Origin: Brasenia schreberi
Taxonomy: Eukaryota; Streptophyta; Magnoliopsida; Nymphaeales; Cabombaceae
Length of the DNA: 64,000 nt
Direction: 5' to 3'
NCBI GenBank assembly: GCA_036023115.1
Contig: JAYKKT010000073.1
Span: 15,566,001 to 15,630,000, forward strand
Shown in pieces: positions 35,430 through 47,500 of this stretch. A model generated the notes under the pieces. The model did no database searches. It had not been told where the DNA came from and was given only the letters and a program-made list of their open reading frames with translations. Both the position numbers and the translations under genes were made by a program. Every line of letters starts with the position of its first letter. Within the stretch, counting starts at the first letter, position 1.

Positions 35430-38400
35430 CTATGAATGGTCTAGCACGGCTTGTTTCATGGAAAACGTTTCTGTTTCTCCGTCTCCTATCTGTAGTCCCG
35501 TTAGCTACATCTCTTGTTCGCCTCCAATGGAGATGTTCTAGTTCTCTCTCGTTCCTCGCCAAAGGGGTCAGGTAAATCTTTCAAAGCGTCTTTTTCTAAA
35601 GGAATCCGTGCCATTTGGTGGCTGTTTCGATTCTTGTTTTGTTTTTTTCGAACTTTAGATCGGATTCGAGTGTTAAAGTTTTCCCTTTGATTTTAGTGAC
35701 GGTCGATTTTGGTTCGTCAGTGGTCGAATAATCGGCTTTTCAGTCTTAAATATAATTTCTTCGTTGCGTTTTCATGATATTTGTACTTTTGTTTTTGGAG
35801 AAAATGGATTGGTTCCGCTTAGATGGCGATCGAGTACTTAGTTTTCGTTTTTTTAATTCTCAATCAGAATCTTTCAATCTTGGGTTCTCTTCTTATTGCA
35901 GAACAGATCTGTTTGCGTCTGGCTTTAATCTTCTTCTTCTTCGTATTCTAACTAACGCTTCTCTGGTTTCTTTATTTTCATTTTCTACGGCGGTGAAGTA
36001 CATTTTATTTCTTGTTCTTCTCTTTGAAAATCAACTTGCTTGGTTGTAACTTGTTTGGTGGAAAGTCAGCATGAATGTTTGAGCTGATAAGCCGTGATTT
36101 TTAGTCTTCAGTTTTCTACAATTTTTCTTTTTTTACGATTTTTCGTGTTTTAACAAATCTGCCGCGATAGAAGGGCTATGAACTTATCCTCATATTTCAT
36201 AAGTTGGCTGTTGGTTTTCTCCTTTCGTTTACAAGGATATCGTTTGTTAAATGTTTCAAGAAACCTTAACTTAAAATTGATCAGTGATTATAACCCAATG
36301 TTTATCATTACTTCATAAATCCTCACACATGTTTTTTAATATCTCTTATAAGATTTATAAATGTCCATAAGATACCTCTCTTTTCTAAGGTTCTCCAAAC
36401 AATATCTATTGATACTTATTGTAAGATTTTTGTGGATCAATAAATATACGTCAAAGTTCTTCTTTTTTCCTCTAAAATATTCTATAAGATGTCTCAATAG
36501 GTGAATCGCTTCAATAGTAAATCTGATTAGCATAAATCTAAGTTGGTTCTCTATTGTATTTGATATTTGTCTTAACTTATGTTCAATAATTCCTTTTCAT
36601 AATTTCTTAGTATGATTTATTAACTTAATATCTCAATAATTCATACATTTTTGGAGGTCTCTCTTGTTATTGTATATGAGTATAAGTATATTCGCTCTCC
36701 ATTTTGCATTCATCTTTTGGTTTCTCCATATTTCATTAAATAGTTTTGAGAGTGAAGTGACCACCATCTCTGATATGAATTTTCATATTCCTATAAGAAT
36801 ATTGTTTGGTCTAATACATTTATCAATCTTAATATGTTTAAGAGCCTCTTTCACTTTATTCTTTTGAATATGTTGATAGAAATTATGATTTATGCATTTT
36901 TTGATTTGGTTAACTCTCCTAAACTAATGCTAAGACATATATTTTCATTAAAAAGGTTATAAAAAATAAATTTTTTATCTATTTTATATCATCATTTCAT
37001 TGAAATCTTCTCATTCTTATTTTTGATATATTTAATAAAAATAAGATCCTTAGTTTTTTATCTTGAGACTTAGTTATCCTAAAATCTCCTTAACCTTCTT
37101 TTGATTTAATCTTTTTATATAAATCTTCTCAAATTTTGACTTTGCTTCACTAATATTCTTTTTCGCTTATCATAATGTAATTTACATGTGCAGTTCGGTT
37201 CTAAGAGGTCAAACTATGGATGGCCACCCGTTGAGGATGAATGGAAAGAGAGGAAACAACAGTCCAGTAGAAGCCTTTACCAGCACAAGCTGCAAAGTTA
37301 CAGTCTCTTTCTGAGGAAAGCCATCGAAAGAAGTGGCAGAATAGTTAGAACCGGTCTCTCTCTCTCTCCCTCTGTGTGTGCAAAGAAGCCTTCTAGACAG
37401 TAGGGTATGTATTGATATATTACAGCACAATCACATGATTTGGCGTTTATTGTCAATCTCTATTGGCCAAGTGGGTCTTTTGAATGAAGGTAGATTCCTG
37501 TTTGTTTACAGATACCAATCATCTTGCTGTTATTCAATGGTTTTCGGTTGGCAGTTGCTTCTGAATTCGAACGCCGCCGCCATGCAAATCTGAGACCTAC
37601 GTTGAAAGTAATGTTCTGTGACGAGTTTGACATCAACTCTTCAGCAGATAATCGATCGAGAGATTAAAATGTGGACCTTGAGCTGCGGAGCATGAGCTTG
37701 TCTGTGGCTAGCGAAGGGAAAAGAGATGCGTATAGAATTTCTTATGAATCTGAACTAACCCCAGGTATGATCTCTTTTCCTATTTACAGTATCAAACATA
37801 AAACTTTTGATCTGTGTTCCAAAAGTTTTGATTTGAATGCTCTTTTACTCTCACAGATATGCCTAATGTTGTACTTTCACTTTAAATTCAATTGAGCTGC
37901 ATTATATTCATGTTTTCACTAATCACATTCACTTTAAATAGGAACCATGCACAACGAGCTCTCTTTGCTAGAGTGTGAACTAAGAAAAACCTTCCGTGAG
38001 AGAGGTCATGAGTTCCATACCCAGGGTGTGCAACTGGTAACCCCAGCTTGAGAAATGAATAGAACAACCATGTAGAGAAATTTCTTTGGTTTACAGTCGA
38101 TTAAGTTGTGCTTCTGCAGCTTCTGAATCAGGATATGTGGCCAGCAATGGGAGTGGATATGGGAGCTCAGAGAGTGAAGATACAATAGATGGAAACCATG
38201 GTTTCCCTTCTACGTACAAAAAAGACCACGCAAGGTGCTCTCCACTGGATACAGCAAGGAGTGGGAAGAGAAATGTACTTGACAAGCTTAATGCATGGAA
38301 ACAAGCTCAGACTGACAAGCTCTTGGCCAAGTTTCTGTGTGTGTGTGCGTCCGCGCATGAACACATGCTGACCTATTTATGCGTACAGTTTGAAAAGAAG

Positions 38401-38980
38401 GAAGATGGCATTGCCGCATGAGAATGGAAACAAACCAACAAAGCTAGAAACCGCATGAAGCAAATTGAGGTATCCGTCCTAATACCTATACATTACAAAT
38501 ACTGGATCAGCGTTTAACACAACTTTGTAGTGCATGCCTTATGACTATATGGAGTCCTTGTTCCTTGTGTGATTCTCAAATTCGGAACAAGTTGGAAGAG
38601 AAAAGATTGAGATCGTTCAGGAAGATGCAGAAGCGCATCAACCAAGCCCAGAAGAAGGCAGAGGAGAAGAAAGTCAAGGAGCGGATCATATACTTGAATA
38701 AGATCTCCAAGCTTGATAGCGTGGCTAAGAAGTTTACTTCTGGTAAACTTTCATGGCTGCTATTGTTTCTCTAGTCTCTTCGGCGACAAAGGCTGTGTTT
38801 CTACAGCAGAACATGCATACATGCACCAGAATGTGATTTCCCCCAGGCAAAGATCCATGGAGAAGCTTACATCTTTTTCCTCATCTTACCTTCAATAGGA
38901 ATTCACAATGTTTGATTTGCTCGAAAACAATCCGCCAGATAATTGATAGAGTCAACTGAAAGTCTTGTATAGCTGCCACG
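35430..38980 (+). pseudogene. Decayed remorin-like gene
   Basis: Remorins are plant plasma-membrane raft proteins with a C-terminal coiled-coil. Exon-like blocks: a possible 5' leader exon ending at the donor after 35571; 37194-37403; about 37640-37762 (DLELRSMSLSVASEGKRDAY); 38097 to about 38335 (ESGYVASNGSGYGSSESED, then KLNAWKQAQTDKLLAK); 38389-38469; 38592-38742. The last two read EWKQTNKARNRMKQIE and LEEKRLRSFRKMQKRINQAQ KKAEEK, which resembles the remorin C-terminal helix 'aWE...K.KAE...ie.KLE.KR....k..kkI..A..KAEEKR'. Lesions: TGA (38419-38421) where the Trp of the AWE motif is expected, a TAA before VDLEL, and exon phases that do not join between 37763 and 38097. I read it as a pseudogene; unusual splicing cannot be excluded. 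Confidence 0.5.
36290..37190 (-). mobile_element. RTE LINE fragment (reverse-transcriptase region)
   Basis: On the minus strand it matches the RTE element from about 57378 to 58300, with [20 protein letters not shown] visible, but it is heavily mutated. It fills most of the putative first intron of the remorin-like locus, and its homology ends within a few bases of the 3' splice acceptor (37191-37193). Confidence 0.82.
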
Positions 38981-39339
38981 AATGTGAGTGCTTTCTGGTG
39001 CTTGTGAGCTGATATTTCATGCTATAAAGATGAGTTTATCTTTGTTTTCGCAACTGATAGGAAACAATGTAAGCCAGGCATTTTCTCATTTACAAATTCT
39101 TTTGCAGAAATGGTTTTAGCCCATTAGTGTAGTACTGTCATTGAGCAAAGAAATATGGATCGATTCCTTCGATTGCATGTATGCATGTTCTGCTGAGGTT
39201 GAGGTTGAGCATATTTCACCTAATCATAGTTGTCACTCAAACCACTGATTCTAGCTCCATTCCTAGGTATAACTTTGGAAAACTTTCAAGTTAGTAGTGC
39301 TATGTGCCAAACCTAATAAAAGAAGCATGCCGGGCTTTG

Positions 39340-39434
39340 CTAAAAAAGTGCAAACATGGTGGCGTCTGGGCTCATTTTTTAGGGCAACGGTGCACAAGAG
39401 CACCAACATGCTCATTCACACGCACACACACATG

Positions 39435-39522
<88 letters not shown>

Positions 39523-39685
39523 TAGCGCACCATACTGGCTCAAATGAGTGGTAAAAGAACTGTAAACAGTATCACATGTTGCCGCCTTGGCTCATTTTTT
39601 GTGGGTAACGGTGCACCAGAGCAGAGCTGCAACAAGCTTCGTTCACACACTCGGAGACACGCACGCGTAAACACATACTATATAT

Positions 39686-39727
<42 letters not shown>

Positions 39728-39740
39728 AAGAGAGAGATTG
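39340..39740. repeat. AT and GA microsatellites with a duplicated flank
   Basis: An AT tract at about 39437-39512 and a GA tract at about 39690-39735. The phrase 'ggctcattttttagggcaac' at about 39368 recurs slightly changed at about 39588, giving an imperfect duplication of about 220 bp period around them. Confidence 0.8.
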
Positions 39741-39744
39741 GATC

Positions 39745-41400
39745 CTGACTATGCTCACTTATGTCCTTACATTGCAAGTTGCTGGTAGCTTATACAGGCT
39801 TCAGTTTACGTTGCCAAGAGCTCTTTTCCTCGAGCCATTCCACTTCACTAGCACCTGCTTAGACCCTCATGTCAATCAGGGTTCCCTGTGGCAACTGAAG
39901 CTAAGAGCATCTCGAAAGATAAATATACTAATTATGTGACCTTCATAGTGCAAAATCTCCACGCGACCGTTTCCATCTGTGTAGGAAAAAGAAGATCGAA
40001 ATTCCATTTTGGTATGAGCCAGGAACTCATCTTGAAATAAAAACGTTTTATGTGAATCGTTGGATCTAATTTGAACCGCTCATATTAAATGAAGCGATTA
40101 TAGTCTTCCCAAACTCTCTCTCTCTCTCTACTGCCATTTTCCCTCGAGTATCCAGCCATTGCCAACTATACCACAAGCCCTTGTTCTTTTCTCATTTATG
40201 TTCTACTACTTCTATTGTTGACCCAAACATAGAGAGTTTAACTAATGCTTATACAATCAAATGCTCATATAAGATGAAATCATGTCTCCTGTAAACTTGG
40301 GACCAAATGTTGATACGATCAAATGCTCATACAACCGCTCATTATAATGATTCCTTAATTAACTCAGCTGCCTCTTGCAAGTCATAATTTTATGACCGTT
40401 GTAGGATGTTTAATATAAACTGTTGAATATTTTCTATCTCAATATAATTCTTTTACAATAAAGAATGATCTAGCTTATTGTGAGTTAACTACTAACATGG
40501 CACATGATAGAACTTTGTGGAAACAAATAATCCATATAGCCGATCCCGTTTAGTATGGGAAAAGGCTTAGCTGTTGTTGTTGTTAACATAATTCTTTTCT
40601 TTTGTGATGACAGCAAGTATATGTCATAAGATTTTTCTCTCTAAATTTTTAATTGTCTCCTTTAGAGTGATATGTTTTGATGGCATTTTTGTTTGAAAGG
40701 AGATATGAGAACCTCGGTAAAAGTTCTCTCTTTTGAAAGTGATGCACTCCATGTCTCCCTTGTCATTCCGACTCTCGGTCCAATGAGAGAGATAAAGGGG
40801 TCAAAAGAGATATCCAATGGCCCACCTGTTGGATTAGCTGGAAATAATTTGAGAGATTATATGTTTAATAAAATTGGATGTATGAAAATGTCTTTTGGTT
40901 GGATTAGGAATTAAGGAGGGCATCTTAAATGCATAATGTTTTTCTATTCATAATCTTGCATAAACACCATCACCATCAATGCTTAAGATCAACTGTCAAT
41001 ATTTAAATTAAAAGTACAGTTATACTTTTAAATAAATAAAAATATATAATAATACTTTTAATTCAAAATTTTATCATCTTTTAATTCAAAATTTTATCAT
41101 AAGAGATGTTTACATAAGATTATGCAATACATTATATATATTTAAGACTCCTCGTATATATTTATTTATTTATTTATTTGCATGATTGTAATGGTATTAT
41201 TTTTACCTGAAACAGTGAACCAAACCGTACAAAGTTTTCTTTTTAAACAGAACCAAGCGAAATCACAGGTTAAGTTCGGTTTAATCTATTTGCATCAGTT
41301 CTTAAACGCCGCCGGATCTAGCAACCACCTACGAAATCGGGTCGAACTCTCCCCTAAGGATCGGATCGGATCAGATCTAAGTATCCACACAATCCATACT
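39745..41400. other. Intergenic region upstream of the RHIP1-like gene
   Basis: No gene seen. It contains the 133-bp RTE tail described separately, a short duplicated phrase 'tcaaatgctcata' (40257, 40319), and AT-rich sequence. Confidence 0.5.
40455..40587 (+). mobile_element. 133-bp RTE 3' tail with target duplication
   Basis: It matches the last about 130 bp of the RTE (from 'acaataaagaatgatctagc' to the TTG repeats). It is flanked by the direct repeat ATAATTCTTTT at 40444-40454 and 40588-40598. Confidence 0.88.
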
Positions 41401-41415
41401 ATTGCCACTTGTACC

Positions 41416-41453
<38 letters not shown>
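41416..41453 (+). promoter_or_regulatory. (CT)n(AT)n tract in the leader of the RHIP1-like gene
   Basis: A CT run then an AT run, about 66 bp upstream of the ATG at 41520, in the same kind of position as the tracts before the other two intact genes. Confidence 0.4.
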
Positions 41454-41519
41454 CTTTTTGGGAACAAATTACCAATTACTTTATCGATCAGTGGCAGAGG
41501 GGAAAAGAAACTGGTGGCA

Positions 41520-44500
41520 ATGGTGGAGCGAGAGGAGAAATCCGGTGCGTCTCCGAGCGAGTCACTGGCGTCCAACGTGCAATCTTATTCAGAAATGAAG
41601 CCGTGGATCGAGTACGCGGCGGACCAGGCGGAATCCTTCCGGCAGATCGCCCAAGAGACGGCGGATTCTGCCGTCGTCTCCGTTCGATCGTGCCTTCTCG
41701 AGCTCCATTCCGTTTCCTCCGATCTGCTCGACCGCTCTTCGGTAACCTATCCGTACCTTCGTTTCTCATGCGATAAGTTATCCTTACATTTCACCAGAGA
41801 TGAATCACGTTCGTCGAACATTCCATGGGCTTGTACCTATTTTGTTTTGTTTGATGTCGTTTTGCATTTACAGACGTCTATTAACGATTTAATTAGAATT
41901 TACGGGACTTTCGGGGTTTATCACAAGGTTCTGAGTGTAAAATGGTGCCGGTATCGGGATTTTCTACTCAACAAGGTGCATGGCTTAGTTTATCGCCCCT
42001 TTTTTCGATCAATATGTTATTGCTGTAGTGTTATAGGAAAAGTGTCCACAAGGTGACTGTTCGGGGTGGCCAACCTTCAACGATAATGGCCTCGATAGGC
42101 TATTTGTGCGGGATACTAGTTTAGGTTGACATATACAACAACAAACAATCAATGCTTTTCCCACAATAGGTGGGCTCTTCTACATGGAATCTTTGACGCG
42201 ATGGAGCTCGATCCAGTGCCATATTGGCAGTTAACTCAAAAAGGTCACCTCATGTTTAATACTTTCGTTGACACTTGTGATCTTCCTCTCCCTTTTTTGA
42301 AGTGTTCACATCTAGGTTGGCATGTAAAAACGAAATATGAGATAACTTAGGGTTACATAAGAGGTTTGTTTCTAGGTGCAGTTGTTGACAAAGAAGATCT
42401 CTTCGTAATGTTAATTTATAAATTTATCTTGTATGGTGGTGAACACGAAGCATTGCGTTAGGGCGTTCCCTCTTAGCGACACACTGCAAAACCCGAATGC
42501 ATGAAAAGTAAGCAAGGGCTTCTTGAAGAGAGAGTTCTCACATCAAGGACGGGTGTGGGTAAAGAAGTTAGTCTCGTTACATTGCCATCCGAATGTAGTG
42601 AATAAATTGCATAGAGTTGTCCACATTTTCAGTATGGATGGATGCGGGGGTATAAGGAAGCTAGTCCTAGATAATAAGATTCGTATGAGGTCTTGGAATA
42701 TCGAAACATTATCCGGTAAGCTAATGGAGGTGGTATAGATACCAGATTTTACTTGTGATAGAGTTGAAGCGAAATTTACCTGCATTTAACTTGGAACGGC
42801 TGGCTGTAGCAAGGTTTTCTAAGAAGCAAGGGCATTCATCACAACACAAAAAAAGAAGCTTTGTACCAATGCCTAACTCTGTAACGGGGCTGTCACATTT
42901 GGGTGTGAATTAATTGCACAGTAGTACATAACTTATGACATGGCTTTTCACGTTTGGAGAGTGGATGTTAATTGCACAGTAGTACATAACTTATGACATG
43001 GCTTTTCACGTTTGGAGAGTGGATTATGACGTGGCTTTTCACGTTTGGAGAGTAGATTAGCTGCTATAGGGTGAATTTACTGGCAATGCTTAATGAGTAC
43101 AGTTCCTCGGTCCTTAGCTACCAATAGACAGAAGAACCATGACTGACCTTATTAAGCAGTGTATAGCGCTTAGCTTTTCTTTCCTGGAAGCTTTGGTCCT
43201 TCATTCGGGACCTTCATTTCCCCACATGACTGACCTTATTTATTGCTGTTGAGTGTTGAGTGCCAGTCCTTCTTTATCGGGTGGATTTGCTTCTTATGTC
43301 TACTTAGAAAGTCAAGACTGTCTGTCCCTCGGTTCAAACCTTGTTTTCTATACAGGGAGGAGCTAGTCCTTTTGTATGGGCTGCTGCTCTGCCTGCCTCA
43401 AAGCACTCGCATGCTAACGGTAGGTGGTGCCTGTTGATTAGCTTTGCGTGTTTGTTAAGCTAGCATAAAGCACTCGTATCATATCCTACTAGAAGTTAGT
43501 GCATTCCTCATTCTTTTGTTGCACTAAGGTAAAAAGAAAGCTCGTTGGCCTTCTTGTGCAGCAAAAGAAAGAATGCTATTGATATTTATAATGTTCACAT
43601 TAAGCATTAAAAGAAAGTGGCACTCCAAGCCAACAAGTGGTTAGGTTGCTTGCTTTAACGGAAGTCAAAAGAAAAGTCCAGAAGGGCCACAAAAACATCT
43701 GTCTTCCATCATTGAAAAGTTAGATGTGAATTGCTCAGTAGTGCTTCACCACTACCAAAGCAGTGATCAAAGCACTAACAAATGGCAAAGAAATATTAGA
43801 CTGTATACAGTTACAGTGCAGTTGAGGAAAAGGATAACAGCAACAACTAAGCCTTTTCCCATACTAGATGGGGTCGGTTACATGGATTCTTTATTTCCAC
43901 ATAGCCCTATCATAATTTGTAGAATCCATGGTAAATAAGTCTGACAAAATTTTACTAAGACTATCAGAAGGAAGCCTAACACAACCCTCCTCTTTTATTC
44001 GGGCATGGGACCGGCCATGCAAGGGTAAGCTCTTACATGGGCGGAGTTTCGGAAAATGATGTTTACATAATATTAATTTATAATTTTATCTTGTGTATTA
44101 GTGATGTGATTATTATATGAAATGATGCATTAAGTGAATACATGGTAATTAATCCAAGAGTTGCAAATTCAGAATGTGTAAGATAACAACAACAAGAACT
44201 GCGAAGCCTTTTTCCATACTAGATGGGGTCAGCTACATCGATTCTTTATTTCCACAAAGCTTGATCATGGGCCATGCTAACATATAACTCAACATAAGCT
44301 AGCTAGATGAATTTTTTATTTCCACATAGCTAGATCATGTGTCATGCTAACATATAACTCAACATAAGCTAGCTAGATGAATTTTTTATTTCCACATAGC
44401 TAGATCATGTGTCATGCTAACATATAACTCAACGTAAGCTAGATCATTTTTTATTATTTCCTTCCAACACTTTTGTAGTCTTCCCCTTTCTCTTTTAACA

Positions 44501-47500
44501 TTTTCACAATCTAGTTTCTCACACCGTCTTACCGAAGCTTCTTTTGGTCATTTTTCTACATGTTCAAACCATCTTAAACGATTTTCTCTCATTTTATCAT
44601 TTATTGGTGTTACTTTGAGTTTGTTTATAATAACCCATTATCTATAAAATCTTTTCTTGTGTGATCACACCCATCTCATCATCTTCATTTTTGCTAGACA
44701 TCTTTTATACATGTTGATGATTAACCGCCCAATTGTCAAAACCATATAAAATAGTAAGTCTAATTGCTGCTCTATAATATTTACCTTTCAACTTTAGTGG
44801 TATATTCTCATCACATAGAATACCTGGTGGACCTCTCCATTTTAATCAACTTGCATTGATCCAATGCGTAACATCTCCATCAATTTTTCCATTACTCTGA
44901 AAGGTTGAACCTAGGTATTTAAAACTTTCCTTATAAGAGATGCAATGTGTATCAATCTTAGTTTCTTTGTCATTTGAAGTAACAAGGTGATTAAACTTGC
45001 TTTTCTTATATTTTGCCTTTGTTCTACCAAGTTAAACCCTTTATTTTCTAATGTGTTCCAATCTTATAAGGCAAGATAACTAAGGTTGTTTAATTATTCA
45101 GATTCAGATTATGATAGAGTCAGAGCAAATCTACCTAATACATGCATTTAATTGGGTAAGCTCTTGTATCAAGGTTTTGCAAGAAGCAAGAATGTGTAGC
45201 ACAACAGAAACAAGGAGCTGAATATGTACCGATGCATACCTATGACATGGCCATGACATTTGGGAATGAAGTAATTATGTAACAATACATCACTCTTGAC
45301 TTGCATTTCACCATTTGGAAGAATGGGGTAAGTGCTGCAGGGTGAAGTTGAATCATAACATGTCAAAAGGTCCATTCAAATTTATTGTGACAACAAAGTC
45401 GTTTTATACCCCTTATCTGCAGAGCAAACGTGTTGCAAAATATCAAGATGTTCATGATTTGCTAAGAATGAGATTGCTGTCAGTTATGTGCTATCATGTG
45501 ATATGATAGTGGATCAACTAATAAAATCACTCGTGAGGTTGTTCTAGACATGAGAATCAAATGGATCACAAGAATATGGTTAGTAATTCTTTTGTCATGC
45601 TAATTAAAATCCTACAAGACTCTGTAGCATGCCTCAACAGTATATCTACTGAGTTTGAGTCCAAGGAAAAATGTCCTTTCTGAGTCGAACTTTGTCACCA
45701 GACTCACCACACACTCTTGTTGGTGAAGTGGGAATTATGAAATTAAAGTGGTCATAAGATAAGCCTCGGGATTGACCACACTCTTAAAGGCCATGGTCTT
45801 GCAAGGCTATGTCTATGTGAGGTTAATATAGATTAGCATATATTTAACATGCATATAAGAATACAAGCAATTATGCTGTATATAGTTACACAGATTTTTT
45901 TATCTCATTTGTATGTTTGCCTTAACTCCGCCCATGTAAGGGATCACCCTTGCATGACCGGTCCCAATCCTGGATAAAGGAGGAGGGTATACAATTCCCT
46001 GTTCCATATTTTGTTGTTTAGGTCTGTTTCATGGTGGTTTTTTTTGCTCAGGGTCGATCTTGCTTCTAACATTTGTATATGTTCTTTCATTTTCAGGACG
46101 TGTTTGCAGCTCTGAAAACTGAATTCAATGTTTATGAAGTTAGTGCGTTTGGGAAGCTAAAAGGTTTGCCATCGGGCATAGATCTTGTTAGATGCAGTTA
46201 TGTTGCAGCTTGCTTCACATGTAGTTCACTGATTCAGAAAAAATGGGAAAATTTTGTGGAAATTTGGATTAGCCCCATGATGCAACTGAGTGTGTCCCCC
46301 ACACGCATGTGTCTGCATGCGTGTTTTGTTTGTTGTTGTAACTTGTTTCCTATGCTGGATTTCGTACATGTATTCAGAACCGGAGGCATTTTTCTTCTTT
46401 GAGAACTCTCATATGTGTGTCTCCACGATGTGTTGCCACAAAAATCATGTAGTTGCCACCATTATTAGATCTAAGGATCTTAATGGTATACCCGAAGTGA
46501 GTCTTAATCAAACTGTGAACCATTAAGGAAAATGGAGGATACTTCATTTAGATTTCATGAGATAAACAAAGGTAAGACAAAAGTAATCATAAATGAAAGT
46601 AACAAAATATTTTAAGTTTCCCAAAGAATGTATCAAACATGGTCCCCATATATCAAAATGAATTAACTCAAATGGAGTTGACGATTTGGACTCGCTATTA
46701 GGAAAAGAGGCTCTATGATGTTTAGGCCTTTGACATATCATACTCAATAACTAAATCACTGGGGATTATAAGAGGAGCTAACTCTCGAATTTTAGACAAA
46801 AGTAAATGACCTAACCGACTATACCAAATTCTTATCTCTTCTTTTGCAGTAATGGTTGCTGATGTTCTTATCTGCATTGAAGTCTCCTATCTAAAAAGTA
46901 TGTATAGTCTATTCTTTAGTTCACCACATTCAAAGGTTCTTCCCCTCCTCAGATCCTGAAACACACAACGAGATTACGAAAAAGTGACCGAGCAATTTAA
47001 ATATCTAATCTACTGAAAGTAGATCCACTGAGAATTTAGGAATATATATCACTGAGTTAAGTGGAAGATTGTTTGCTTGAATTACTCCATTTCCTTCCAT
47101 TGAAATCAAGGAACCATTTGCCACCTTAACATACCGAGGTGTGGAAGTAACTTCATACTTTATAAAATCTGACTTATCTCCTGCCATATGATCACTAACA
47201 CTTGAATCTATTACCCAGAAATTAGAATGTTTAGAAAGGGGTTATCACTGATACTATAGGAAGTAGGAGGACTCAATTTTGTCTTTGATGAAGAGGTTGA
47301 AGACTGGTCACATGGTCTTGTTTCTATTTTTGTAATTTGCTTCTTCAACTATGCCATTTTATCTATAGGATTTAGTTCAGATTTCTTTTCAGATGTAGCC
47401 GCCACATGACTGCCATGATCTTTATATTCTGCTGGACGTCCATTCATTTCCCAACAATGTTCGTATGTCTCCTCTTTCCACAATGAGTACACTGCAATTT

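Larger units (their letters stand above)
34095..35430. other. Intergenic region with two SINEs
   Basis: Contains a diverged S1 copy (about 34700-34815) and an S2 copy (about 34965-35075). A short duplication 'cgttcagttttggctcaaca' occurs near 35365 and 35397. The promoter of the remorin-like locus may lie at the right end. Confidence 0.5.

Noticed and set aside
41488..41769. Minus-strand frame opposite RHIP1-like exon 1
   Set aside because: Antisense shadow of a GC-richer coding exon.
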